NCBI RefSeq assembly: GCF_024345205.1
Contig: NZ_BROC01000011.1
Coordinates: forward strand, 24,271 to 88,270
DNA length: 64,000 bases
Source of the DNA: Lapidilactobacillus luobeiensis
GTDB taxonomy: Bacteria > Bacillota > Bacilli > Lactobacillales > Lactobacillaceae
Direction: 5' to 3'
The position numbers and the translations under genes were made by a program. Every line of letters starts with the position of its first letter. The first letter of the stretch is position 1. Under the pieces are notes generated by a model that was not told the origin of the DNA, ran no database searches, and saw only the letters and a list, made by a program, of their open reading frames with translations. Positions 51,178-60,030 of this stretch are shown here, piece after piece.

Positions 51178-52419
51178 TTAGTCATCAATTTGGTCTTCTT
51201 CCGCTTTCTGTTTATCACCAGTAAGGAAATATTTCGTACTGAATACCGCAAGTGCGCAGATGGTAAAGACGATCAGCGCAACGTTGACTGAGGCCGTGCT
51301 TGCCACCAACATCAGTGTCATTGATAGGACTGGTGTCGCTAAGCCAACCATTGAATTCATGAATCCAGCGACTACGGTCAATTCATCGGGCTCAAAGCTC
51401 GTCATTAATTCCGTCATGAATGATGGTGTGGCAGCGCCGATACTCAAGCCAAAAACAACTTGCAAAACGACGATGATCCAAGCATTAAACGTCGCAATAC
51501 TCCCGATTGCTAGGATCAGCAATAGAATTGCCAGTCGTAACTGGGTCGTACTATTGTGGAAGATTTTTTGAGCAGGTTTTGAAACCAGATTCCCTAGCAA
51601 AAATCCGACCAAGACACTGCCCGTGATCAAAGCCACTGTAAAGCTGTAGGAACCGATCACCATCTTCGGATGATGGGCGATTTGAAGTTGGGCGATCGGT
51701 GACATGGTAGACAGCGAGGCATTCAGAAAGGCGAACAGGGCAATGTTTTGAAAAATAATCGGCTTTTGCTTCAGGATCACGATGGTATTTTTCAACCCCG
51801 GAAATAGGCCGATTTTTTGCGTTGCTTCGGTGGCGGGGACTTTTATTTTCGCGTGGATCGAGATCATGATCAGCGCGGCTAAAATAAAGGTAGCCGCGTT
51901 GACCGAGGCAAAAGCGCCATAGGATAAGAAGGACAGGATGATGCCCCCTAGCAGGAGCGCAAAAACATTGATGAGTTGATAGCCGAATTGTTCCAGCGTA
52001 TTGATCGGCTGAAAAAGTTCCTGGGAAACGTTGGTCGTAAACAAGGCGATATCCAAACCATTGCGATATTTCCCCAGCATGTCTGAAATGAAATTGATCA
52101 CCACAATGACCAGAAAGGTTTTTTCAGCAACCCCGGTAAAAAACATGATCGCGATCACGCTGTACATAGCCGCTCGTAAAAAGTCTGCCAGGATCAATAA
52201 CCCGTATTTTCGTTTCGTTTGTTGCGCGTAGTGACTACAGACAACATCAAGGATCCTGGGAATCGATTCTGAGAAGGTGACTGCCGTAATGGCGAAGCTA
52301 GGATTAGGTGTGGTTGCCGCAAAGGTCACCATGGCCAAGTAGAAGATCGTATCTCCGAAAAACGAGATAAAGGATGATCCCACAAAGCTTCTGGCGATTT
52401 TATTACTCAGGACTGCTTT
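51178..52419 (-). CDS. MFS exporter coupled to the ThiF-like gene
   Basis: About 413 residues from ATG 52419; GGAGGAG lies 7 bases upstream, inside the ThiF-like gene, and coding overlaps by 17 bases. Twelve membrane helices in two halves and the short MFS loop motif region resemble MefA-like efflux proteins. Family knowledge: in microcin C-type loci a ThiF-like modifying enzyme (MccB) is encoded with an MFS exporter (MccC). By analogy it may export the product of the upstream enzyme. No substrate motif is diagnostic. Confidence 0.82.
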   Translation of the reverse strand, partial: KAVLSNKIARSFVGSSFISFFGDTIFYLAMVTFAATTPNPSFAITAVTFSESIPRILDVVCSHYAQQTKRKYGLLILADFLRAAMYSVIAIMFFTGVAEKTFLVIVVINFISDMLGKYRNGLDIALFTTNVSQELFQPINTLEQFGYQLINVFALLLGGIILSFLSYGAFASVNAATFILAALIMISIHAKIKVPATEATQKIGLFPGLKNTIVILKQKPIIFQNIALFAFLNASLSTMSPIAQLQIAHHPKMVIGSYSFTVALITGSVLVGFLLGNLVSKPAQKIFHNSTTQLRLAILLLILAIGSIATFNAWIIVVLQVVFGLSIGAATPSFMTELMTSFEPDELTVVAGFMNSMVGLATPVLSMTLMLVASTASVNVALIVFTICALAVFSTKYFLTGDKQKAEEDQIDD

Positions 52420-54244
52420 CATAAAGTAACTCCTCCAATTTCGTAAGTTCCTTGGTGTTGTCAATAATTGGTTGATAGTAGCGCTCCAGCTCGAAGGGGC
52501 TAAAGCGATTGAGATAATGATTCAAAATATTGAGAAATTCCGCGACATTGTCTTGGGTTTCCGGATGTTGGTCGAAAAACAAAGGAACTTGCTGGCGTAG
52601 GACTGCTTTCTCGTACTCGAGAGTGTAGGCCATCCCGATGAAAGCATTCACGGTTTCTTGCAGATACGCTTGCGCTAGTTGCCTAACCACCGGCTTTCCC
52701 AAATTGTCCAGGAAAAAGGCCGTCTGCATGGCGCGGACAAAATTTTCGTGATCACGCGTATTCTCGCTAGTGTCAAAATAGACCAAATGGAGTAACTCAT
52801 GAATGATTGAAAGCGTCTGGGTCGTTGGCTTCTGCGGATCTTCCACGGAATAAACCAACGTTTTGTCAGCTGTTTTAAGCGTATATGATTCACGCCTCAA
52901 AAATGATTTATTGCCAATGTAGACCTGGTTATTTGAAATGGCTTGTTCTACTTTCAAACGAGCGGCGAGCGACACGTGTTTCTCTAGAAAGTCTAGAAAT
53001 GTTTGTTCTACTTCGCTAAAGGACACTTTTGCATGAGCTTGATAGGTATCCTTGATCATTAGGTTGTGTTTCAACAATTCAGACTGACTTGGCTCAGCTA
53101 ACAGGCGCTTCTTTTCAGCCGATAGGATCGGCATTCGCACTAACTTGGGATCAAAGACCGTTATTTCATTCAGCGGACCGATCCACGGCGACTCATGGGG
53201 CGCGCTCCGGTGATTGACGAAACGATACTGGCGTTTGTTTTTGGTTTCAAACTCGCTGTACAGATTCTTGGCGAATTTATTGCCAACGAAGTACGTATTC
53301 AGTTGAAAGTCAGCAAACGCATAATCCGCATCCCCCACCTCGAACAGGTCATCGAAAATCATTTTTGCGATGGAAAAGGTTAAGAACCATGAGTTAAAAA
53401 TCGCGCCGGAATTACTGCACAAATCACGCGCGCCGTCGTCCGCAGTCAAACCAGTCGCAAGCTTGCTGTGCAGCTCTTTCCAGTTTTGCGCGGTGATCAT
53501 CAAACTGCATTGTTGCAGAACCGTATATTCGTTTAAAAACAGTTTGGCTTTGGGAAATTCATGAAACAGGTTTTCCACAATGTTTAAGGCCAGATAGTGA
53601 TCATCGGCGCAGTCAATCACGTACTGGAAAGCCTCAAGATCCACCAGTTCCTTCAGTTGACGATAGGTCCGCACGCACTCGTTGATACTCGTGATCTCAA
53701 CACTTGCGCTTTCATAGCGCTTTTTAATAACGTCGACTTTGTAATGGCCAACATCACTTGCCAGATAGCTCTGTGCGGACAAATTCTCCAAGGCTACTTG
53801 GTCGCCATCAATGATCGTGAAATGCTTGAGTCCAATTTTATGGAGCATCTCTAGTTGGTAGCTTCCTGCCGTGCCCAGGCCAATGACCAAGACTTTCGCC
53901 TGGTTGAGCTCCCCTTGATAAACATCGAAATCCTGATGTGGGAAGGTTGATACGAAACGATCCAGTCGTTCCAATTCGATTGGTGTTTTTGCGTTTTCCA
54001 TCCGGAGATATTGATGATCAATCAGGAAATCGATAATTTGCGTCTTCTCCTCTTTTGTCAAAAAGGGATACTCAGCCAGCTCGCTTTCACTCCGCGCTTC
54101 GCCAATAAAATTCAAAAAGTTGAATGTTCCCTCTGGATCGTCAACCAGTAATTCCTTGCACAGATTGGTATTTGTTGAATAGACAGTCAGTTTGTCCGCT
54201 TTTAAACGCCAGTGAAGTTCACTTTTGATCTGATATTGCTTCAT
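52403..54244 (-). CDS. ThiF/E1-like adenylyltransferase fused to an HExxH peptidase-like domain
   Basis: 613 residues. Residues 1-110 form a small helical/winged region reminiscent of peptide-recognition domains. The ThiF/E1 domain (about 115-370) has the nucleotide loop GLGTAGS, IDGDQVALENLSAQ and KVDVIKKR, and DCADD carries the Asp typical of the family. The usual Arg of NLxRQ is Ala here (NLSAQ), and no CxxC zinc pairs are seen. A C-terminal region (about 420-613) contains HELLH, a zinc-peptidase signature, with Glu residues downstream. The enzyme probably activates a peptide carboxylate with ATP; the peptidase domain may trim it. It is coupled to an exporter and lies near an Rgg regulator. 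Confidence 0.82.
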   Translation of the reverse strand: MKQYQIKSELHWRLKADKLTVYSTNTNLCKELLVDDPEGTFNFLNFIGEARSESELAEYPFLTKEEKTQIIDFLIDHQYLRMENAKTPIELERLDRFVSTFPHQDFDVYQGELNQAKVLVIGLGTAGSYQLEMLHKIGLKHFTIIDGDQVALENLSAQSYLASDVGHYKVDVIKKRYESASVEITSINECVRTYRQLKELVDLEAFQYVIDCADDHYLALNIVENLFHEFPKAKLFLNEYTVLQQCSLMITAQNWKELHSKLATGLTADDGARDLCSNSGAIFNSWFLTFSIAKMIFDDLFEVGDADYAFADFQLNTYFVGNKFAKNLYSEFETKNKRQYRFVNHRSAPHESPWIGPLNEITVFDPKLVRMPILSAEKKRLLAEPSQSELLKHNLMIKDTYQAHAKVSFSEVEQTFLDFLEKHVSLAARLKVEQAISNNQVYIGNKSFLRRESYTLKTADKTLVYSVEDPQKPTTQTLSIIHELLHLVYFDTSENTRDHENFVRAMQTAFFLDNLGKPVVRQLAQAYLQETVNAFIGMAYTLEYEKAVLRQQVPLFFDQHPETQDNVAEFLNILNHYLNRFSPFELERYYQPIIDNTKELTKLEELLYESSPE

Positions 54245-54265
54245 TTACTCACCCCGCATCCATCA

Positions 54266-54331
54266 TCAACTACTATACTTCGTGTTCCTACAGTGTCTTG
54301 GAAATATCTCGAATGATAATGTATAAAGCAT
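54266..54331 (-). CDS. Candidate short peptide ORF upstream of the ThiF-like gene
   Basis: A 21-codon frame (begins MLYTLSFEIF, ends NTKYSS) lies 21 bases before the ThiF-like start, in the same direction. Its ribosome site is weak (GGGGACTCGGATA). A second short frame (54454-54522, 22 codons, beginning MIFLAREYNI) and a five-codon GTG frame after AGGTGA (about 54545-54565) lie further upstream. All are downstream of the promoter at 54579-54607. Any could encode the substrate peptide, or none. Confidence 0.2.
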   Translation of the reverse strand: MLYTLSFEIFPRHCRNTKYSS

Positions 54332-54578
54332 TATCCGAGTCCCCAATAAATTTTTAATTGATCCTAATTTGCATTTGTGCCACAGAAAAAGCGGTTGAGT
54401 AATTTCAATTCCTAAGTCAAACAGAATCAATATTTGGAGATTGGAGCTAGAACTTAATCTAGCATTGGATTTATTCCTTGAATCCTGCCGTCAATATTAT
54501 ATTCTCTCGCAAGAAAAATCATTGAATAAATCAGATCGTCATTGTGTTTGGGCCACGAGTTCACCTAAGATTGCCAGA

Positions 54579-54607
54579 ATAATAAATCCAAATTAGAATG
54601 AAGTCAA
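54579..54607 (-). promoter_or_regulatory. Strong promoter upstream of the ThiF-MFS operon
   Basis: TTGACT, a 17-base spacer and TATTAT on the minus strand lie about 330 bases before the ThiF-like start. The long leader that results contains several very short frames and no obvious terminator. Confidence 0.55.
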
Positions 54608-54763
54608 AAATTTTCAATCATTATTTAATCTAAACCCAGTAATCTAATCTAGACAAGCTTGGGTGAATATTTACAGCTGGAAGATCCCGCACAAAAATCA
54701 TGTTATATTTTGGTGAATTAGAGCTAACTCATCGTATGGAACGGAACATTCAATATATAATGC

Positions 54764-54815
54764 GCAGATTGGTATTTGTTGAATAGACAGTCAGTTTGTC
54801 CGCTTTTAAACACCA
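54764..54815 (-). pseudogene. Duplicated 5' fragment of the ThiF-like gene
   Basis: About 50 bases match positions 54160-54215 of the ThiF-like gene almost exactly (AGATTGGTATTTGTTGAATA ... CCGCTTTTAAA on the plus strand, with two substitutions). They encode the equivalent of residues about 13-30. The match stops abruptly where the palindromic repeat begins (54812-54815). This is a remnant of a second gene copy, truncated at the repeat. Confidence 0.8.
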
Positions 54816-54900
54816 GCTTCTTCCGCTTAGCTACGCAACTATTCCGGAGGCACAAACCAGCCTCCATAATAGTTGCTAGGCTATGCTCAGAAGCAATGCA
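54812..54900. repeat. Palindromic repeat element, copy B (inverted)
   Basis: CCAGCTTCTTCCGCTTAGCT to AGCATAGCC...GAAGC (inverted relative to copy A at 48594-48707). Shared landmarks are GCTTCTGAGCAT, CCTAGCAA, TTGCGTAG and AAGAAGCT. The centre is a separate hairpin, GGAGGC / GCCTCC. It lacks the outermost arms of copy A. It directly abuts the duplicated ThiF fragment. The remainder of 54245-55073 is AT-rich with no full-length gene. Confidence 0.75.
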
Positions 54901-55020
54901 GGCCGGCTCTCACTCTTTTTATTTTCCGTATGTGACATCTCCAATTTCCAATTAGTTATCTGCTACGTTTGTATACCTGTATCATATCCCGGGTTAAATT
55001 TGGCGGTTGTTTTTTTATCC

Positions 55021-55033
55021 TATAGGTTAAACC
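55021..55033 (+). repeat. 13-bp inverted repeat, left of the rgg-like gene
   Basis: TATAGGTTAAACC here has an exact inverse, GGTTTAACCTATA, at 55940-55952, so the pair brackets the regulator gene. The left copy lies in the regulator's own promoter region (a TATACT box follows at about 55043-55048). It could be an operator or an insertion boundary. Confidence 0.6.
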
Positions 55034-55073
55034 ACCAGAAGTGCTATACTTGAATAAAGGAAGGTGTTCACAT

Positions 55074-55934
55074 ATGAATGGTAATGATTTGGGCGTAACC
55101 CTACGTGAGTTGAGACAGTCTAAAGATATGACGTTAACAGACACAGCCAAGGGAATTGTTTCAGTGCCCTTTCTGTCAAAATATGAGCGGGGCAATAGTG
55201 ATATTTCTGCAACTAATTTTCTTAGTTTGCTCGACAGATTGAACGTTAATCTACGCGAATTTGACGAAAAGAATCATCGTATCAATCAACGCTCCCAAAG
55301 AGTCTTTCTTCACGAATGTAACGAGGCTGTCATTTCAGAAGACACCTTTCTCTTGACTCAGTTGATAAAGCGGGAGCAAGATTTTCTTCAACAAGACAAT
55401 AACTATCGGCATGAATACAATATAATCCTGATGCAGCAGTGGCTAAACAGTATTAATGGGGTGCCCTTTGATAATGATCAGGTCAAAGTAATAACCAACT
55501 ATCTGCTTCAAGTCGACGACTGGAGCCACTACGAACTTGAATTATTTAATAACGGGGTTTTCTGTTTTTCCGCAGAAACAGTTGGCTTTTTATGTAAATC
55601 GGCCTTTAGGAAGGCCACTGCTTTTAGTAAACTGATCACCAATCGGAATGAATTGGCACTGCTCGCGATCAACGTGATCCTATTATTGTTAGATAGAAAT
55701 GCATTGGACCAAATCGCTTCGATCATTGCCATGGCCGAGAGTTCTTTAACCGGAACGAAATTTTATTACGAACGGAATAAACTCAATTACGTTAAGGGTC
55801 TTTACGCCCTCCGCACTGGCGACAAAGAGAACGGCCTGAAATTAGCTAATGACGCAATCGCGATCATGTATAGTTTGGGCAGTCATCACGACGCCAAAGC
55901 CCATCAAGATGAATTGAAGAAATATTTAAATTAA
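55074..55934 (+). CDS. Rgg-type (peptide-responsive) transcriptional regulator
   Basis: 286 residues from ATG 55074 after GGAAGG. The N-terminal HTH is LGVTLRELRQSKDMTLTDTA ... VPFLSKYERGNSDIS, followed by about 220 residues of helical repeats ending YALRTGDKENGLKLAND, as in Rgg/PlcR-class regulators. Family knowledge: Rgg proteins bind short exported peptides re-imported by Opp and often control neighbouring peptide or bacteriocin genes. It is divergent from the ThiF-MFS operon, which may be its target. Exact 13-bp inverted repeats flank the gene. Confidence 0.85.
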   Translation: MNGNDLGVTLRELRQSKDMTLTDTAKGIVSVPFLSKYERGNSDISATNFLSLLDRLNVNLREFDEKNHRINQRSQRVFLHECNEAVISEDTFLLTQLIKREQDFLQQDNNYRHEYNIILMQQWLNSINGVPFDNDQVKVITNYLLQVDDWSHYELELFNNGVFCFSAETVGFLCKSAFRKATAFSKLITNRNELALLAINVILLLLDRNALDQIASIIAMAESSLTGTKFYYERNKLNYVKGLYALRTGDKENGLKLANDAIAIMYSLGSHHDAKAHQDELKKYLN

Positions 55935-56351
55935 TTTCCGGTTTAACCTATATGAAAAAAATGGCGCCGGATTCACCATAAATTCGATAAGCCGTTATTC
56001 CTATTCATTCGGCGCCATCAGTCAATTGCCAATATTTTTGTTGCGCCAAAGTAGCTGGTGGCAATGCCTCACTTTAAAGTCACTCACTGACCATCACCCA
56101 AGGACATTGAGTGATGGTCGGCAAAAACGACACACTCCGTATCATCTCTAGGACCGCCGATACTTTCGGACAGTCCTATTTTTAATGGCTGCTTTTAACA
56201 GCACCTAGGCAAGAACTTTTGAGGTCAGATCAGTGCTCCGCCCAATGTAGCGTAAGTTACAAGGCCGATCGTAAATTTAATTTACTGTTTGTAATTTATT
56301 TTTTTTAGGCGTAAAATAGAAGACGTTTGTCAGGAGGTAACTCAACTTATC
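55935..56351. promoter_or_regulatory. Gap with rgg terminator-like dyad and TetR promoter region
   Basis: TGGCGCCG at about 55968 and CGGCGCCA at about 56007 form a widely spaced dyad after the rgg-like gene. Near 56271-56300 the dyad GTAAATT/AATTTAC followed by TTTGTAATTTATT is a candidate operator/promoter for the TetR-MFS operon. I see no gene in this gap. Confidence 0.4.
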
Positions 56352-56936
56352 ATGCAAAAACGCAATCTTAATCAACAACGGATCATCGAAGTGGCCCGCC
56401 AGGTCGTCAACGAATCAGGCGCGTCCGCCTTAAATTTTGGCAATGTGGCCGGTTTGCTAGGTGTGCGCCCCCAAGCGCTTTACGCCTATTTTGGTAATCG
56501 GGAACAATTGAAATTTGCCTTGATCATCGCCTTTCTCGATAACCTGACCGCTGACTTAAATACGGCTCTGGTCGGGATCAGTGGTGAACAAGGCCTGATC
56601 ATCTATGGCAGTGAGTTGCACCATTCACTTTTAGCAGAACCGAATTTAACCAAACTGGCTTTCGGCGGTATCAACTATCAACAGGAAAGCGAGGCTGGTC
56701 AACACTTGCATCAGTTGGTCTTAGTGTTAGACCGCTTACTGGCGCCTTATTACGACAATGACCGGGAAGTGATCGCTCAAGCGCGCTACCTAAGAGCGCT
56801 GATCTTCGGCTATGTTCAAAATGAACTGTGGGGGTTGTTCAGTCAGCCCGATCTATCTGCCGATACGACTTTTAATGAAGCACTGACTCAAGCGGTGATC
56901 AACATAACTGGGAAAGGCGTGATCAAACATGGATGA
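56352..56936 (+). CDS. TetR-family regulator of the adjacent drug pump
   Basis: 194 residues. The N-terminal HTH (NFGNVAGLLGVRPQALYAYFGNREQL) is canonical TetR. The ligand-binding part resembles TetR_C-type (WHG-like) domains. CAGGAGG precedes the ATG. Its stop overlaps the pump gene start by 8 bases, so it is almost certainly the local repressor of that efflux pump and of itself. Confidence 0.9.
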   Translation: MQKRNLNQQRIIEVARQVVNESGASALNFGNVAGLLGVRPQALYAYFGNREQLKFALIIAFLDNLTADLNTALVGISGEQGLIIYGSELHHSLLAEPNLTKLAFGGINYQQESEAGQHLHQLVLVLDRLLAPYYDNDREVIAQARYLRALIFGYVQNELWGLFSQPDLSADTTFNEALTQAVINITGKGVIKHG

Positions 56937-58155
56937 TGCGCAACGAGAAAAACAACCTTGGCGAAAAAATTTAATCGTACTTTGGGCCTGTACTTTTATC
57001 GCGGGGATCTCCTTCAGTGAGATCATGCCCTTCATGTCGCTTTATGTTGGTGAATTGGGTGACTTCACCAAGGCGCAATTATCTTTTTATAGTGGTTTGG
57101 TTTTTGCGGCGACTTTCTTTGTGACTGCGATCGTTTCGCCGTTGTGGGGCGCTTTGGCCGATCGAAAAGGGCGCAAGATCATGTTGATCCGCGCCTCTTG
57201 GGGCATGGCGGTCGCCTTATTTTTAATGGGCTTGGCAACAAATGTTTGGCAATTGATCGCTTTAAGAGCCCTGCAAGGTGTTTTCTCCGGGTATATTTCT
57301 AATGCCCAAGCCTTGATCGCTTCGCAAACGCCGCGAGCCAATGCCGGTAAAGCACTGGGCACCTTGGTGACCGGATCGACTTCAGGGATGTTGATGGGCC
57401 CGATCATTGGTGGGATCTTGGCTGAGGCCTTCTCGATCCGCAACACGTTCTTCATCACCGCCGCGCTACTGATGATCACTGGGATCCTCTCCGCGACCTT
57501 GGTCAAAGAGGATTTTGTCCCGATCAAGCGAACCGTCGATCCTGAGAAAAAAGGCATGCTGTCCGGTTTACTCAGCCAATTTGAAAATCCCCGCCTGATC
57601 ATCGTACTTTTACTGTCAACGATGTTCGTCCAACTAGGCAATGCTTCGATCTCGCCGATCATCAGTCTTTACGTTAAAGAACTGATGCATAACACCGGAA
57701 GCGTGCCCTTAGTGGCCGGGATCATCGCTGCTCTTCCTGGTATTTCAAATATCATTGCCGCGCCACGGCTGGGTTCCTATGGGGACAAACATGGTTCCGG
57801 TAAAGTTCTGATCGCCGGTTATCTATTCGCCGTGTTGGTTTACATTCCCCAAGGATTGATCCCCAGCGTCTGGGTCCTCGGGATCTTACGTCTACTCGTG
57901 GGTGTGTCTGATGGTGCCTTGTTCCCCACGATCCAAACCCTTTTAACGAAAAATTCTCCAGTCAGTGCGACCAGCGCGATTTTCTCTTGGAACCAGTCCT
58001 TTCAGGCACTCGGCAATATGTTCGGCGCTTTATTGGGTGGCGCTTTGGCCGGTTGGTTCGACTATAATGTTGTCTTCATTACTACGGCTGGACTTTTATT
58101 GATCAATTTCATTATGCTCTGGTTGACCGAGCCATCCCTTCGCCGTGGTCAATAA
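56929..58155 (+). CDS. MFS multidrug efflux pump
   Basis: 408 residues and 12 membrane helices. The MFS motif A loop is WGALADRKGRK after helix 2. The helix 5 antiporter motif region (GTLVTGSTSGMLMGPIIGG) indicates a drug/proton antiporter of the DHA1 class, similar to PmrA/NorA-type pumps. It is translationally coupled to the TetR gene. A bidirectional terminator at 58198-58242 ends the operon. Confidence 0.9.
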   Translation: MDDAQREKQPWRKNLIVLWACTFIAGISFSEIMPFMSLYVGELGDFTKAQLSFYSGLVFAATFFVTAIVSPLWGALADRKGRKIMLIRASWGMAVALFLMGLATNVWQLIALRALQGVFSGYISNAQALIASQTPRANAGKALGTLVTGSTSGMLMGPIIGGILAEAFSIRNTFFITAALLMITGILSATLVKEDFVPIKRTVDPEKKGMLSGLLSQFENPRLIIVLLLSTMFVQLGNASISPIISLYVKELMHNTGSVPLVAGIIAALPGISNIIAAPRLGSYGDKHGSGKVLIAGYLFAVLVYIPQGLIPSVWVLGILRLLVGVSDGALFPTIQTLLTKNSPVSATSAIFSWNQSFQALGNMFGALLGGALAGWFDYNVVFITTAGLLLINFIMLWLTEPSLRRGQ

Positions 58156-58197
58156 GCTTGGTTCGTAACCAACAATATCGAAAACTGAATCTACGCC

Positions 58198-58242
58198 AAA
58201 AAAAGTGTCACACCTTGAACCGAACAGGTGTAACACTTTTTT
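58198..58242. terminator. Bidirectional terminator between convergent MFS genes
   Basis: AAAAAAAGTGTCACACCT and AGGTGTAACACTTTTTT pair with one mismatch, giving U-runs on both strands between the convergent genes. Confidence 0.9.
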
Positions 58243-58297
58243 GGTTCGATCAATGCCGATCTAGCTTGGGTCCGGCTTGAATCTTGATCTGCTCGAT

Positions 58298-59788
58298 CTA
58301 ATCTTTAGCCGGCGTCCTACGGCCTTGGTGATACTGGATCCAAAGATTAAGGCCTAAGGAAACAAGCATCAGTCCCAATGATAGTAACATGATATTCTGG
58401 AGACCTTGATGGAGGATCTGCCGCATTTGCGGGATCAACTTTGTTGGTAAACTGCTCAAATTAGCAGCATCGCTCAATTTATTCATCATTTTCATTGTGA
58501 CCATTCCTTGACTTTGTTGCACACCGCGCCGTAAAGCCGCATTCATGATCAAGCCAAAGATCGATGCAGTAAAGGTCTGGCTCAACATCCGGATCAAGAA
58601 ACTAAAAGACGTCGCTACTGGCACATCTTGGCGCTCGGCATCTTGTTGCACTTTGACTTGTAGTTCATTAAAGCACATCCCATTCCCAAAGCCTTCAAAA
58701 GCGGCCGCTACTAAGAGGATCCAATAGGGTGTCTTGATGCCCCAGAGTAACATCAGCAAGAAAGCAATCGTTAGCGTGACGATCCCAATCGTGATCACCC
58801 GTTGTGGTGAAAACCATTTACGAAAAGTAGCAACTGAACCAGAACCGACAAAATTCGTCACCGATCCGGGAATCTGAGTGGCACCGCCAACTAAGGCCGT
58901 CGTTCCCAAAAGGCCCTGTGCCCACATAGGACTGTAAATCAGAAAACCAACAAACGCACCCCAGATCAGCGCAAATAATATAAAATCCCAGACCAAGACA
59001 TGGTTTTTGAACAAACGGTCAGGAATGATCGGATCCACCGCATTTCGTTCAAAGCGAATTAAGGTGACTAAACACAGCGCCGCGAAAATAAATAATCCGA
59101 CGACTAAGCCCATATTTGAACTGCCGACCAATTCGATCCCGGTCAATAAGCTGCCCAAGCCAACCACTAGCAAGATACAACCTAAGTAATCCACTGGCTG
59201 GACCTGTTCCCGTCGGTCATCGATCCGATAAAAAATCTGCACCAAGATCGCCGACAATAAACCAATCGGCACATTAATATAGAAGACCCAGTGCCAGCTC
59301 AACACATCGACCAGATAACCGCCGACTAACGGTCCAATGATCGTAGCCATGCTATAACTGGCGGAAACAAAGCCCAACACTTGCATGCGTTTCCGCGGTT
59401 CCGGATAAAGGCGCGCATAAATAATGTACGGTAACGAGACCACGCCGCCATTGCCGATCCCCGCCAATAAACGCGCCACGATCAACACGGTCATATTTGG
59501 CGCCAGCCCTTCTAATAAGGATCCGACCACGAAAAACATTGCCGCTAATTGGTAGCTTTTCTTATTGCCAACATGTTCCCCGAATTTACTCCACAAGGGG
59601 GTACTGACTGCCGTCCCCAGTAGAAAAATCGCCACGATCCAACCCATCATTTCGATACCATGTAAATCGGAAATAATTGCGGGCAATGCTGTATTAATGA
59701 TTGTATTATCCAGCCCACTCATGGCGTTGGAAAGTAATAGGGCGCAAGTGACAATCAATGTATTCCGTTTTGAACTCGACAAAGCCAA
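58298..59788 (-). CDS. DHA2-family (EmrB/QacA-type) MFS transporter
   Basis: 496 residues from a TTG start (AGGAAG upstream). About 14 membrane helices. The motif LDNTIINTALPAI at helix 1 (the D1 motif of DHA2 exporters) and the helix-5 stretch MATIIGPLVGGYLVD support a 14-helix drug/proton antiporter. A dyad operator lies just upstream (59825-59845). Confidence 0.92.
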   Translation of the reverse strand: MALSSSKRNTLIVTCALLLSNAMSGLDNTIINTALPAIISDLHGIEMMGWIVAIFLLGTAVSTPLWSKFGEHVGNKKSYQLAAMFFVVGSLLEGLAPNMTVLIVARLLAGIGNGGVVSLPYIIYARLYPEPRKRMQVLGFVSASYSMATIIGPLVGGYLVDVLSWHWVFYINVPIGLLSAILVQIFYRIDDRREQVQPVDYLGCILLVVGLGSLLTGIELVGSSNMGLVVGLFIFAALCLVTLIRFERNAVDPIIPDRLFKNHVLVWDFILFALIWGAFVGFLIYSPMWAQGLLGTTALVGGATQIPGSVTNFVGSGSVATFRKWFSPQRVITIGIVTLTIAFLLMLLWGIKTPYWILLVAAAFEGFGNGMCFNELQVKVQQDAERQDVPVATSFSFLIRMLSQTFTASIFGLIMNAALRRGVQQSQGMVTMKMMNKLSDAANLSSLPTKLIPQMRQILHQGLQNIMLLSLGLMLVSLGLNLWIQYHQGRRTPAKD

Positions 59789-59824
59789 CGCTTCTTCCTG
59801 AAAAAATCAAATTATATTCTGAAA

Positions 59825-59845
59825 ATAGAAAACCATATTTTCTAT
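59825..59845. promoter_or_regulatory. Dyad operator upstream of the DHA2 pump
   Basis: ATAGAAAA, a 5-base centre and TTTTCTAT make an exact 8-bp dyad 37 bases before the pump's TTG start. This is a typical size for a dimeric repressor site. No regulator gene is adjacent, so a regulator elsewhere, possibly the TetR at 56352, would act here. Confidence 0.5.
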
Positions 59846-60030
59846 CTTACTCTTTTTCAGACGGATTTGTGATTTGAAAACGCTGAAAACAACTATTTTT
59901 TTATCTGAACAGAGATCCTCTTTCACCCGCATTTCTCATTTAAGCAAGCTTTAGTCAAAAAGAACCAGATAAGATTTGCTCTTATCCAGTCCTTGAACCT
60001 ACTGTGACGTTAAAAAACTATGATCATTTG

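Noticed and set aside
54245..55073. Microcin C-like heptapeptide gene ending in Asn
   Set aside because: I found no short frame with a good ribosome site ending in Asn; only weak candidates, which are listed with low confidence.
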